64,000 bases of DNA from Orlajensenia sp001423545 (GTDB lineage Bacteria; Actinomycetota; Actinomycetes; Actinomycetales; Microbacteriaceae), in assembly GCA_001423545.1 (NCBI GenBank), contig LMOK01000001.1, forward strand, positions 372,001-436,000, written 5' to 3'. The position numbers and the translations under genes are program-made. This document shows positions 45,103-53,817 of this stretch, one piece after another; within the stretch, counting starts at the first letter, position 1; each line of letters opens with the position of its first letter. Under the pieces are notes generated by a model. It was given only the letters and a program-made list of their open reading frames with translations. It had not been told where the DNA came from and did no database searches.

Positions 45103-45717
45103 ATGAGCGAGACCACCCCTGCCGGCACAGAGTCCAGACCCGCCTACGCCGTCGGAATCGTGCTGGCGGTGCTCGGCGCGCTCGGTCTTCTGGCCGCGTT
45201 CGAACTCACCCTGGAGAAGTTCCACGCCCTCGAGTTCCCGGGCACGGGGGCCTCGTGCGACTTCAGCCTGATCGTGCAGTGCTCGGTGAACCTCGCGTCG
45301 TCGCAGGGCGCGGTGCTCGGGTTCCCGAACCCCGTGATCGGACTCGTCTGCTGGCCCGTGGTCATCACGATCGGCGTGGCGATCCTGGCTCGGGCACGGT
45401 TCGCCGCCTGGTTCTGGATCGGCCTGAACATCGGGATCGTCGGCGCCCTGGCGTTCGTGATCTGGCTGATGTACCAGAGCATCCACATCCTTGCGACGCT
45501 CTGCCCATGGTGCATGCTCACCTGGGCCGTCGTGATCCCGCTGTTCTGGGTGGTCACGATCGACAACCTGCGCACGGGTCGAATCCCCACGACCGAGCGG
45601 TTCCAGCGGTTCGCGGCATCGGCTTTCGGCTGGATCCCGCTGATCACCCTGGTCTGCTACCTGATCGTCGCGGTCATCGCGCAGCTGCGTCTCGACGTGC
45701 TGGGTTATCTGTTCTGA
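45103..45717 (+). CDS. Vitamin K epoxide reductase (VKOR) family protein
   Basis: A 204-residue membrane protein with about five helices. The redox Cys residues are C52 and C60 in the external loop (CDFSLIVQC) and the active site CPWC at 134-137. Bacterial VKOR re-oxidises DsbA-like proteins and passes electrons to menaquinone, driving disulfide formation outside the cell. No fused thioredoxin domain is present, so a separate DsbA partner is expected elsewhere. Confidence 0.92.
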   Translation: MSETTPAGTESRPAYAVGIVLAVLGALGLLAAFELTLEKFHALEFPGTGASCDFSLIVQCSVNLASSQGAVLGFPNPVIGLVCWPVVITIGVAILARARFAAWFWIGLNIGIVGALAFVIWLMYQSIHILATLCPWCMLTWAVVIPLFWVVTIDNLRTGRIPTTERFQRFAASAFGWIPLITLVCYLIVAVIAQLRLDVLGYLF

Positions 45718-45726
45718 GGTGACCAC

Positions 45727-45851
45727 CGCTCGCTGAGGGGCCGGAGTCAGCGCCACACCCGCTCGCTGAGGGCCGGACGGAGTCCGCGCCCGAAGCGTCT
45801 CCGGTGGCGCCGTGCGCTTCGGGCGGTCGCTCCGCTCGGCCCTCAGCGAGC
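45727..45851. repeat. REP-like element with 37-bp arms between VKOR and ndk
   Basis: The left arm at 45761-45797 begins GCTCGCTGAGGGCCGG and ends CCCGAAGCG. The right arm at 45815-45851 is its reverse complement at about 30 of 37 positions, with a 17-nt loop. A partial extra copy (GCTCGCTGAGGGGCCGGAGT) sits at about 45728-45750. The genes on both sides converge on it. It is the clearest copy of the family also found at 865 and 3250. Confidence 0.8.
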
Positions 45852-45874
45852 AAGAGGGCCGAGCGGGACGAGAC

Positions 45875-46294
45875 TCAGGCGAACCAGAGAGCGAGCTCGC
45901 GCGCAGCCGACTCGGGCGAGTCGGAGCCGTGCACCAGGTTCTGCTGCACCTTGAGGCCCCAGTCGCGTCCGAGGTCGCCGCGGATCGTGCCGGGCGCAGC
46001 GGTGGTCGGATCGGTGGTGCCGGCCAGCGACCGGAAGCCCTCGATGACCCGGTTGCCCGCGAGGCGGATGGCGACACTCGGACCCGACTCCATGAACTCG
46101 ATGAGCGGCTCGTAGAACGGCTTGCCCTCGTGCTCGGCGTAGTGCTGGGCGAGCAGGTCGCGGTCGGCCTCGACGAGGCGGAGGTCGACGAGCGAGTAGC
46201 CCTTGGCCTCGATGCGACGCAGGATCTCCCCGGTCAGGCCGCGGGCGACGCCGTCGGGCTTGACGAGGACGAGGGTCTCTTCGATCGTGGTCAT
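45875..46294 (-). CDS. ndk: Nucleoside diphosphate kinase
   Basis: A 139-residue NDK. ETLVLVKPDGVARGL, SGPSVAIRLAG and the active-site histidine H122 in QNLVHGSDSPESA are present. It balances NTP pools by phosphate transfer through phospho-His. The start (ATG 46294) overlaps the DUF4233 stop by ATGA. It is the last gene of the ileS-folC-DUF4233-ndk run. Confidence 0.96.
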   Translation of the reverse strand: MTTIEETLVLVKPDGVARGLTGEILRRIEAKGYSLVDLRLVEADRDLLAQHYAEHEGKPFYEPLIEFMESGPSVAIRLAGNRVIEGFRSLAGTTDPTTAAPGTIRGDLGRDWGLKVQQNLVHGSDSPESAARELALWFA

Positions 46295-46731
46295 GCGTAC
46301 TCCTTGTTGTGTCGGTCGATACGTCCGCCGCTGATCATGGCGTAGGTCCACATGGCGGCGAAGATGGCTCCTACGAAGAACATTCCCGGGTTGAGCAGTC
46401 CGGCGAGCAGGATCAGCGCCTGCACGATCCATCCGAGCACGTAGGCGAACGGATGCCGCAGCAGGCCGAGCGTGATCACGATGAGCAGGCAGACGACACC
46501 GCCACTCACGAGAGCGGCGACGGGCCCGATGCTGATGAGACCGGCGGTCGGCAACCCGTAGTTCACGAGGGCGGCGAGGAACACCACGATGAGCTCGAAG
46601 CCGAGCACGATCGAGGCGAGGCTGCGCTTGATCGAGCGGGGCGCCGGAGCGCGACCGGATGGCACGGGTGCGGCATCCGGGGACTCCGCGTCACCGGGGA
46701 GATCGGCGTCGGGCACGCTCGCGCCCGTCAC
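46291..46731 (-). CDS. DUF4233 membrane protein
   Basis: A 146-residue protein starting at GTG 46731, which overlaps the folC stop (GTGA). A Pro/Ala/Asp-rich N-terminus (about 1-35) is followed by four hydrophobic helices (LASIVLGFELIVVFLAALVN; ISIGPVAALVSGGVVCLLIV; PFAYVLGWIVQALILLAGL; GMFFVGAIFAAMWTYAMI). DUF4233 is regularly found between folC and ndk in Actinobacteria; its role is unknown. Confidence 0.85.
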   Translation of the reverse strand: MTGASVPDADLPGDAESPDAAPVPSGRAPAPRSIKRSLASIVLGFELIVVFLAALVNYGLPTAGLISIGPVAALVSGGVVCLLIVITLGLLRHPFAYVLGWIVQALILLAGLLNPGMFFVGAIFAAMWTYAMISGGRIDRHNKEYA

Positions 46732-48089
46732 GAGGTCATCCAGTCGCGATCGGCCGCGTACTCCATCGCCTCTGCGACCAGGGTGATCGATCCGGTCACG
46801 ATGACCGCCCGGCGCGGGGCGGCAGCCGCCCACTGGCGTGCCTCGTCGAGGGCGTCGGCAACCGACTCGAACGGGAACACCATGTCCTGGTCGGCCCACT
46901 CCACCATGGCGCCGGCGAGCTCGGAGGCGGGGATGGCGCGCTCCGACGACGATGCGGTCACGTTGAAGTGGTGCACGGCCGGCGCGAGGGCCTCGACGAT
47001 GCCCCGGGCGTCCTTGTCGGAGAGGATGCCGACCACGGCGACGATCTCGTCGAAGTCGAAGAACGACTCGAGCGAGGTGACGAGCGCTGCCGCACCGTGC
47101 GGGTTGTGCGCGCCGTCGACGATGACGCTCGGCTCGATGCCGACGAGCTGCAGGCGACCGGGCGATGTCGCGGTGGCGAGCCCCTCCTCGACCAGGGCCG
47201 TGGTGAGGGGCTGCGCTCCCCCGCCGATGAACGCCTCGACCGCCGCGATCGCGACGGCGGCGTTCTGCGCCTGGTGCGCACCATAGAGGGGCAGGAACAT
47301 CTCGTCGTAGCTTCCGGCCACGCCGCGCACGCTGATGAGCTGTCCGCCCACGGCCACGCGGTTCTCCGTCAGGGCGAACTGCGCGCCCTCGACGGCGAAG
47401 GTCGACTCGGTGAGCTCGACCGCACGCTCGAGCTCGGCGAGGGCCTCCGGCGCCTGCGCGGCCGAGACGACGCTCGCGGCCGGCTTGATGATGCCCGACT
47501 TCGTTCGGGCGATGGCGGCGACCGTGTCGCCGAGGCGTCCGACGTGGTCGAGGGCGATCGGCGTGAACACGGCGACCTGTCCGTCGGCGACGTTCGTGGA
47601 GTCCCACTCGCCGCCCATACCGACCTCGAGCACGACGACGTCGACGGGGGCGTCGGCGAAGCACGCGAACGCGAGCACTGTGAGCACCTCGAAGAAGCTG
47701 AGCGGGGCGTCTCCGGATGCCTCGAGCTCGGCATCCGTCATCGCGATGTACGGCTCGATGTCCTCCCAGTTGCGCACCAGGGCCTCATCGGTGATCGGCT
47801 CGCCGTCGATGAGGATGCGCTCGGTGAAGCGCGTCAGGTGCGGGCTGGTGAGCAGCCCGGTCTTCAGCCCGTAGGCGCGCAGGATGCTGTCGATGATGCG
47901 ACTGGTGCTGGTCTTGCCGTTGGTGCCGGTGATGTGGATGACCGGGTAGGCGCGCTGCGGGTCGCCCAGCAGCTCGACGGCACGCCGGGTGGCTGTCAGC
48001 CGCGGCTGCGGGTTCGACTCGCCGATGCGGGCGAGCAGGCCCTCGTAGACGGCGTCGGCGGGCTGGCGCCAGATGTCTTCGTCGTTCAT
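46728..48089 (-). CDS. folC: Folylpolyglutamate/dihydrofolate synthase FolC
   Basis: A 453-residue Mur-ligase-like enzyme. The P-loop is HITGTNGKTST (about 51-61), with the Mur-ligase Lys/His region further on and VIVDGAHNPHGAAAL typical of FolC. It adds glutamate to dihydropteroate or tetrahydrofolate. It overlaps both ileS upstream (ATGA at 48086-48089) and DUF4233 downstream. Confidence 0.94.
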   Translation of the reverse strand: MNDEDIWRQPADAVYEGLLARIGESNPQPRLTATRRAVELLGDPQRAYPVIHITGTNGKTSTSRIIDSILRAYGLKTGLLTSPHLTRFTERILIDGEPITDEALVRNWEDIEPYIAMTDAELEASGDAPLSFFEVLTVLAFACFADAPVDVVVLEVGMGGEWDSTNVADGQVAVFTPIALDHVGRLGDTVAAIARTKSGIIKPAASVVSAAQAPEALAELERAVELTESTFAVEGAQFALTENRVAVGGQLISVRGVAGSYDEMFLPLYGAHQAQNAAVAIAAVEAFIGGGAQPLTTALVEEGLATATSPGRLQLVGIEPSVIVDGAHNPHGAAALVTSLESFFDFDEIVAVVGILSDKDARGIVEALAPAVHHFNVTASSSERAIPASELAGAMVEWADQDMVFPFESVADALDEARQWAAAAPRRAVIVTGSITLVAEAMEYAADRDWMTS

Positions 48090-51000
48090 GCCTTCTCCAG
48101 AGCGATGGTGAGGGTGGAGTCGCGGCCCACCGAGAGCGCCTCGGCCGGCAGTTCGGTGCCGCCGAACACGGCGATGTCGAGGTCGACTGCCAGGGTCTCG
48201 GATCCGATGAGCTCGGCGTGCACGCGCGCCGCCGTCGCAGCGGTCTCGTTCAGGGTGAGACGCAGCCGGATGCGGTCGCTGACCTCGAGCCCTGCCGCCT
48301 TACGGGCGTCCTGCACGGCTCGGATGACGTCGCGCGCCAGGCCCTCGGCCTCGAGGTCGTGGGTGATCACGGTGTCGAGCAGCACGAAGCCGCCGCCGGG
48401 GAGCAGCGCGAGCGCCACACCCGAACCGGCCTCGGCCGTCGCCTCCAGCACGAGGTCGTACTCGCCCTCGACGAGGGCGATGCCGCCCGCGGTGACGACG
48501 CCGTCGGTCTCGGACCAGTCGCCGGTGCGAGCACCCTGAATGGCCTTCTGCACCTCCTTGCCGAGACGCGGGCCCGCGGCACGCGCGTTCACGGTGAGGC
48601 GGCTCGAGACGCCGTAGTCGGCGGCGCTCGACTCGGCGAGCTCGACGACGTCGACGGCCTTCACGTTGAGCTCCTCGCGCAGGATGGCCTCGAACGGAGC
48701 GAGGCCGGTGGCGGATGCCGACACCACCGTGAGCTTCGCCAGCGGCAGTCGCACGCGCAGGCCCGACTGCTTGCGCAGCGAGAGAGCGGTGGAGCTGATC
48801 GCCCGAACCTCGTCCATCACGGCGACGAGGGCGTCGTCCGCGGGGAACTCGGACGCGTCCGGCCAGTCGGCCAGGTGAACGCTGCGGCCGCCGGTGAGCC
48901 CCTGCCAGATGCGCTCCGAGACGAGCGGCAGCAGAGGGGCCGTGAGCCGGGTGTATGTCTCGAGCACCGTGTAGAGCGTGTCGAAGGCCTCGCTGCCCGC
49001 GCCGTCCTCGCCGACGCCGGCCCAGAACCTGTCGCGGGAACGCCGCACGTACCAGTTGGTGAGCACGTCGGCGAAGTCGCGGAGCTTCGCGGCCGCGAGC
49101 GTGGAGTCGAGCTGCTCGAGGTCCGTCGTGACGGCGCCGACGAGGTCGCCCAGCTTGGCGAGCAGATAGCGGTCGAGCACGTCGGTCGAGTCCGTGCGGC
49201 GCTGCGCCTCGTAACCGGCATCCGACGAGGCATTCGCGTACAGCGAGAAGAAGTACCAGGTGCTCCACAGCGGGAGCATCACCTGGCGCACACCCTCGCG
49301 GATGCCCTCCTCGGTCACGACGAGGTTGCCACCGCGCAGCACCGAGCTCGACATGAGGAACCAGCGCATGGCATCGGAGCCGTCGCGGTCGAAGACCTCG
49401 GAGACGTCGGGGTAGTTGCGAAGGGACTTGCTCATCTTCTGGCCGTCGCTACCGAGCACGATGCCGTGGCTGACCACGTTCGTGAACGCCGGCCGGTCGA
49501 ACAGCGCGGTGGAGAGCACGTGGAGCATGTAGAACCAGCCACGCGTCTGGCCGATGTACTCCACGATGAAGTCGGCCGGGTTGTGGCTGTCGAACCACTC
49601 CTGGTTCTCGAACGGATAGTGCACCTGGGCGAACGGCATCGAGCCCGAGTCGAACCAGACGTCGAGCACGTCGGGGATCCGGCGCATGGTCGACTTCCCG
49701 GTCGGGTCGTCGGGGTTCGGGCGGGTGAGCTCGTCGATGTACGGGCGGTGCAGGTCGGGCTCCCCCGCCGCATTCCGCGGCTGCGTGCCGAAGTCGCGCT
49801 CGAGTTCCTCGAGCGAGCCGTACACGTCCATGCGCGGGTATTCCGGGTCGTCGCTCTTCCACACCGGGATCGGCGAGCCGAAGTAGCGGTTGCGGCTGAT
49901 CGACCAGTCCCGGGCGTTGCCGATCCACTTGCCGAACTGGCCGTCCTTGACGTTCTCGGGAACCCAGGTGATGTCCTGGTTGAGGTCGACCATGCGGTCG
50001 CGGAAATCGGTGACGCGCACGAACCAGCTCGAGACGGCCTTGTAGATGAGCGGGTTGCGGCAGCGCCAGCAGTGCGGGTACGAGTGCACGTAGCTGGCCT
50101 GGCGGAGGAGTCGCCCCTCGGCCTTGAGCAGCTGCGTGAGCGGCTTGTTGGCGTCGCTCCAGAGCTGGCCGGCGACATCGGTCACGTCGGAGAGGAACTT
50201 GCCGCCGTCGTCGAGGGAGATGATGACGGGGATGCCGTTCGCCTCGGAGACCTTCTGGTCCTCCTCGCCGTAAGCGGGCGCGAGGTGCACGATGCCGGTG
50301 CCGTCTTCTGTGGTGACGTAGTCGGCGACGAGGATACGCCAGCCGTTCTGCATGCCCCACGCGTCGACGTCGGCGTAGTAGTCGAAGAGGCGGTCGTACG
50401 TGACGCCCTCGAGCTCGTTGCCGAGCACGGTGCGGGAGACCGCTGCCGCCGCGTCGCCGGCCGACTCGTAGCCGAGGTCCTTGGCGTAGTTGCCGACGAG
50501 GTCGATGGCGATGAGGTACTCGGCCCCGAGCACCTCGGTGGTGTCGTTGCCGCCCGTGCGCTCACGCAGGACGGTGGCATCCGGAGTCCCGTTCGGCCCC
50601 GCGGGAACCACGGCGTAGGTGATGTCTGGGCCCACCGCGAGCGCGGCGTTGGTGGGCAGGGTCCAGGGCGTCGTCGTCCAGGCGAGGGCGCGGACGGCGG
50701 TGAGCCCGAGCGACTCGGCCTTGGCGCCGGTGAGCGGGAAGGTCACCGTGACGGTCTGGTCCTGGCGGTCCTTGTAGACGTCGTCGTCCATGCGCAGCTC
50801 GTGGTTCGACAGCGGCGTCTGGTCGCGCCAGCAGTACGGCAGCACGCGGTAGCCCTCGTAGGCGAGCCCCTTGTCGTGCAGGCGCTTGAAGGCCCAGATG
50901 ACGCTCTCCATGAAGGTCACGTCGAGGGTCTTGTAGTCGTTCTCGAAGTCCACCCAGCGGGCCTGGCGGGTGACGTAGCCCTCCCACTCCTTGGTGTAGC

Positions 51001-51406
51001 GCAGCACGGAGTCCTGGGCGGCGCGGTTGAACGCGGCGATGCCCATCTCCTCGATCTGGCTCTTGTCGGTGATGCCGAGCTGGCGCTCGGCCTCGAGCTC
51101 GGCCGGGAGTCCGTGGGTGTCCCAGCCGAAGCGCCGGTGGACCTGCTTGCCGCGCATGGTCTGGAAGCGCGGGAAGACGTCCTTGGCGTAGCCGGTCAGC
51201 AGGTGACCGTAGTGAGGGAGGCCGTTCGCGAACGGCGGGCCGTCGTAGAACACCCACTCCGCAGCGCCGTCGCGGTTGTCGATGGAGGCCTGGAAGGTCC
51301 CGTCGTTCTTCCAGAACTCGAGCACCTCCCGCTCGATCGAGGGGAAGTTCGGCGACGGCACGACTCCGTCGGAAGCGTGCTGGGGATCCTGACCCTTGGG
51401 GTACAA
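48086..51406 (-). CDS. ileS: Isoleucine-tRNA ligase, type 2, with TTG start
   Basis: An 1106-residue class I synthetase. PPFANGLPHYGHLL (HYGH at 65-68) replaces the usual HIGH, and KMSKSLRNYP is near residue 655. An editing domain lies between them, and a C-terminal anticodon-binding region follows. The HYGH form and length match type 2 (eukaryotic-like) IleS, the type known to resist mupirocin. The start is TTG 51406: it follows AGGAG by 8 nt and gives the family N-terminus, while upstream in-frame codons lie in the T-box. Translation is probably controlled by that T-box. Confidence 0.93.
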   Translation of the reverse strand: MYPKGQDPQHASDGVVPSPNFPSIEREVLEFWKNDGTFQASIDNRDGAAEWVFYDGPPFANGLPHYGHLLTGYAKDVFPRFQTMRGKQVHRRFGWDTHGLPAELEAERQLGITDKSQIEEMGIAAFNRAAQDSVLRYTKEWEGYVTRQARWVDFENDYKTLDVTFMESVIWAFKRLHDKGLAYEGYRVLPYCWRDQTPLSNHELRMDDDVYKDRQDQTVTVTFPLTGAKAESLGLTAVRALAWTTTPWTLPTNAALAVGPDITYAVVPAGPNGTPDATVLRERTGGNDTTEVLGAEYLIAIDLVGNYAKDLGYESAGDAAAAVSRTVLGNELEGVTYDRLFDYYADVDAWGMQNGWRILVADYVTTEDGTGIVHLAPAYGEEDQKVSEANGIPVIISLDDGGKFLSDVTDVAGQLWSDANKPLTQLLKAEGRLLRQASYVHSYPHCWRCRNPLIYKAVSSWFVRVTDFRDRMVDLNQDITWVPENVKDGQFGKWIGNARDWSISRNRYFGSPIPVWKSDDPEYPRMDVYGSLEELERDFGTQPRNAAGEPDLHRPYIDELTRPNPDDPTGKSTMRRIPDVLDVWFDSGSMPFAQVHYPFENQEWFDSHNPADFIVEYIGQTRGWFYMLHVLSTALFDRPAFTNVVSHGIVLGSDGQKMSKSLRNYPDVSEVFDRDGSDAMRWFLMSSSVLRGGNLVVTEEGIREGVRQVMLPLWSTWYFFSLYANASSDAGYEAQRRTDSTDVLDRYLLAKLGDLVGAVTTDLEQLDSTLAAAKLRDFADVLTNWYVRRSRDRFWAGVGEDGAGSEAFDTLYTVLETYTRLTAPLLPLVSERIWQGLTGGRSVHLADWPDASEFPADDALVAVMDEVRAISSTALSLRKQSGLRVRLPLAKLTVVSASATGLAPFEAILREELNVKAVDVVELAESSAADYGVSSRLTVNARAAGPRLGKEVQKAIQGARTGDWSETDGVVTAGGIALVEGEYDLVLEATAEAGSGVALALLPGGGFVLLDTVITHDLEAEGLARDVIRAVQDARKAAGLEVSDRIRLRLTLNETAATAARVHAELIGSETLAVDLDIAVFGGTELPAEALSVGRDSTLTIALEKA

Positions 51407-51622
51407 CGCGTGGCTCCTGGATGCGAGAGAGACTTCTCCACGAGGACGGCGAGCCCGTCGAGCTCCACCGCGGTACCACCCCGCTTGCACACCGATCCCG
51501 AAGTTGCCCGGAACCGCTGCACCGCTTGTTCATTGGCTGTGACGGGCCAGACCCGTTCGGTTCTACTGAGCTCTCGCCGTTCTCCCGAAGACTCCCCGGT
51601 GATGGCCGGATCGATGTCGTTG
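51407..51622 (-). promoter_or_regulatory. T-box riboswitch controlling ileS (specifier AUC)
   Basis: The minus strand carries the T-box core TGGTACCGCGG (51478-51468), which pairs with the tRNA acceptor end. Upstream, the short stem I region holds GGCCATCACCGG with the isoleucine specifier ATC at 51603-51601, followed by the GAACGG and CAGTAGAACCGAACGGG elements. The SD AGGAG lies within the last 13 nt before the TTG start, so uncharged tRNA-Ile should free the ribosome binding site (translational control). This matches the actinobacterial ileS class with a reduced stem I. A possible -10 TAGACT is at 51633-51628. Confidence 0.92.
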
Positions 51623-51669
51623 CCCTCAGTCTACGCGAACACGCAGCTCGAGCGCCCGTCGGCGACTCC

Positions 51670-52020
51670 TCAGCGATAAGCCTCGTCGATCAGGGCGTGC
51701 AGGGCTGCAGGTGCGACCCTGTGCTCGCGCGCTTCGGCGACGAGGTCGTGGATCAGACCGGCCAGGACCATGTGCCCTCCGACACGCACGGTCACGACCG
51801 CTCCCCGGCCCCGATGCAGTTCCACCAGGCCCTCGTCGCGCAGCACCCTGTAGCCGTGCAGCACGGTCTGCACGTTGATGTCGAGCTGCTCGGCGAGCGC
51901 CCGGGCCGACGGGAGACGCTCACCGTCGACGAGACGACCATCGACGATGGAGCCGCGGATGCCCGAGGCGAGTTGCTCGAACAGGGGCCGTGGGCTGGAC
52001 GGATCGACACGAATCAGCAT
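51670..52020 (-). CDS. GntR-family repressor (YtrA type)
   Basis: A 116-residue protein: a GntR winged helix (about 1-75, PLFEQLASGIRGSIVDGRL ... LPSARALAEQLDINVQTV) with a very short C-terminal helical part, as in the YtrA subfamily that usually controls ABC transporters. It is divergent from the peptide ABC transporter at 52153, a likely target. Its promoter contains a palindrome, suggesting autorepression. The start codon directly follows a -10-like hexamer, so the mRNA is probably leaderless. Confidence 0.85.
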   Translation of the reverse strand: MLIRVDPSSPRPLFEQLASGIRGSIVDGRLVDGERLPSARALAEQLDINVQTVLHGYRVLRDEGLVELHRGRGAVVTVRVGGHMVLAGLIHDLVAEAREHRVAPAALHALIDEAYR

Positions 52021-52055
52021 GTGTTGAGTGTATTGAGTTAGTCCAACTAATCCAA
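52021..52055 (-). promoter_or_regulatory. gntR promoter with embedded palindromic operator
   Basis: On the minus strand TTGGAT (52055-52050), 17 bp, and TACACT (52032-52027) form a promoter, and ATG 52020 follows after 6 nt. The palindrome TTAGT-CCA-ACTAA at 52038-52050 fills the spacer, an arrangement expected for a self-repressing GntR protein. Confidence 0.65.
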
Positions 52056-52096
52056 TCGACCGCGATGTCGGTCGGAGTGCTGTCAGGATGAATCAT

Positions 52097-52121
52097 GCCC
52101 TCCTGCGACGAGCAGGAGGGC
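52097..52121 (+). promoter_or_regulatory. Perfect hairpin in the leader of the peptide ABC transporter
   Basis: GCCCTCCTGC at 52097-52106 pairs with GCAGGAGGGC at 52112-52121 around a 5-nt loop, about 31 bp before the substrate-binding protein start. It could be an attenuator, an mRNA-stabilising 5' structure, or a terminator that limits read-through into the operon. Confidence 0.5.
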
Positions 52122-52152
52122 TTCACCCTTCCCCCCACGTGCAAGGACCTCG

Positions 52153-53814
52153 ATGCGCAGCGCTTCAGCCCCGGTTCGGACGAACCGGCGTCTTCTCACC
52201 CTGTTGGCCGCCGCGAGCGGCGCAACCCTCCTGCTCGCCGGATGCACGGCCGCCGCCCCCGAGGCTGCGTCCACTCCCACGGCGGGCGGCACCCTCGTCT
52301 ACGCCAGCGGCGATGCCGAACCCGACTGCCTCGACCCGCACGTCGGCGGCAACTACCCGCAGGCCCTCGTCGCCGGCCAGTTCCTCGAGTCGCTCGTCTC
52401 GCTCGACGAGGACGGCGCCATCATCCCGTGGCTCGCCACGAAGTGGACGGCATCCGACGACGGGCTCACGTGGGACTTCACGCTCCGCGACGACGTGACC
52501 TTCACCGACGGCACCCCGCTGGACGCCGAGGCCGTCAAGGTCAACGTCGAGCACCTCAAGAACCCGGACACGCAGTCGTCGACGGGCTACCTCGCCCTCG
52601 GCAAGGTCGAGTCGGTCGACGTCGTCGACGACACCACCGCCCGCTTCAACCTCAGCACACCCGACAGCGCGCTGCTCGAATCCCTCGCGCAGCCCTGGGT
52701 CGCGATCGAGTCGCCGGCGGGCATCGCCCGCGGCATGGACGAGAACTGCCTCGCCCCCATCGGCACCGGTCCGTTCGTGGTCGAGGAGTGGGTGCAGCAG
52801 GATCACCTCACCCTCGTGCGCAACGACGACTACACCTCGGCTCCGGCTGACGCCGCCCACGACGGTGCTCCCTACCTCGAGGGCATCGAGTGGCGCTTCA
52901 TCCCCGACTCGGCCTCGCGCTATGCGGCCCTGCAGTCGGGTGAGGTCGACGTGATCGACAACGCCCAGCCCGACACGATCGCCCAGGCCACGAAGAACGG
53001 CTCGCTCGTCGAGATCGACGCCCCCAGGCCCGGGGCGTCGAACCGCATCGAGCTCAACTCCTCGCGGGCGCCGTTCGACGACGTGCGCGTGCGGGAGGCG
53101 TTCATCCGCGCCGCCGATGTCAACGACGGCATCGACTCGCTGTTCTTCGGAACGGCCACGCGGTCCTACTCCGTGCTCTCCAGCGTGGAGCCCCTCGGTT
53201 ACTCCGACGAGACGCTCTTCACGACGGACCTCGACGCGGCGAACAGCCTGCTCGACGACGCCGGCTGGACCACGCGCGACTCCGACGGCTACCGCACCAA
53301 GGACGGCAAGCGCCTGACCCTGCGCTTCCCGGTGTCGACCAATCAGTCCATCCCGGCCGAGCAGTCGCTGTTCGAGCAGATCCAGGCGACGGCCAAGGAG
53401 GCCGGCTTCGAGGTCGTCATCTCGCCGCTCGACATCTCGGGCTGGTACGGCGCCCTCTTCTCGGACTCCTACGAGCTCGTGAGCGCCCCGTACACGAAGA
53501 TCGGCCCCGACGTGCTGCGCACGCTCTACGACTCCGCGGGCATCACCCCGGCTCCGAGCGGCTACTTCGCCAACCTCGCACAGCTGAACGATCCCGAGCT
53601 CGACGAACTGCTCCGCTCCGCTGCGAGCACGAGCGACACCGAGGAGCGCGCGTCGCTCTACGAACAGGCGCAGAAGATCATCCTGGGCGGGTTCTACGCC
53701 CTGCCCCTCTACGACCAGCAGAACCATTTCCTGCTGAGCACGAGCGTGAAGGGTGCCCGGGCGATGCCCACGGTGTCGACGCCGACGTTCGCCGACGCCT
53801 GGCTCTCCGAGTAG
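52153..53814 (+). CDS. Peptide ABC transporter substrate-binding lipoprotein (SBP_bac_5)
   Basis: A 553-residue lipoprotein: signal peptide with lipobox LLAGC (C31), a short linker, then the family 5 binding protein (DPHVGG ... FLESLVSLDEDG, W(S/T)ASDDGLTWDFTLRDDVTFTDG). The family binds peptides, and some members bind nickel or sugars; the ligand is not visible. It heads a four-gene operon of a complete Dpp/Opp importer. The start follows AAGGA. Confidence 0.9.
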   Translation: MRSASAPVRTNRRLLTLLAAASGATLLLAGCTAAAPEAASTPTAGGTLVYASGDAEPDCLDPHVGGNYPQALVAGQFLESLVSLDEDGAIIPWLATKWTASDDGLTWDFTLRDDVTFTDGTPLDAEAVKVNVEHLKNPDTQSSTGYLALGKVESVDVVDDTTARFNLSTPDSALLESLAQPWVAIESPAGIARGMDENCLAPIGTGPFVVEEWVQQDHLTLVRNDDYTSAPADAAHDGAPYLEGIEWRFIPDSASRYAALQSGEVDVIDNAQPDTIAQATKNGSLVEIDAPRPGASNRIELNSSRAPFDDVRVREAFIRAADVNDGIDSLFFGTATRSYSVLSSVEPLGYSDETLFTTDLDAANSLLDDAGWTTRDSDGYRTKDGKRLTLRFPVSTNQSIPAEQSLFEQIQATAKEAGFEVVISPLDISGWYGALFSDSYELVSAPYTKIGPDVLRTLYDSAGITPAPSGYFANLAQLNDPELDELLRSAASTSDTEERASLYEQAQKIILGGFYALPLYDQQNHFLLSTSVKGARAMPTVSTPTFADAWLSE

Positions 53815-53817
53815 TCG

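Noticed and set aside
48218..51679. A 1153-codon open frame on the plus strand opposite ileS
   Set aside because: Antisense shadow frame in GC-rich DNA; covers the T-box and shows no protein family.
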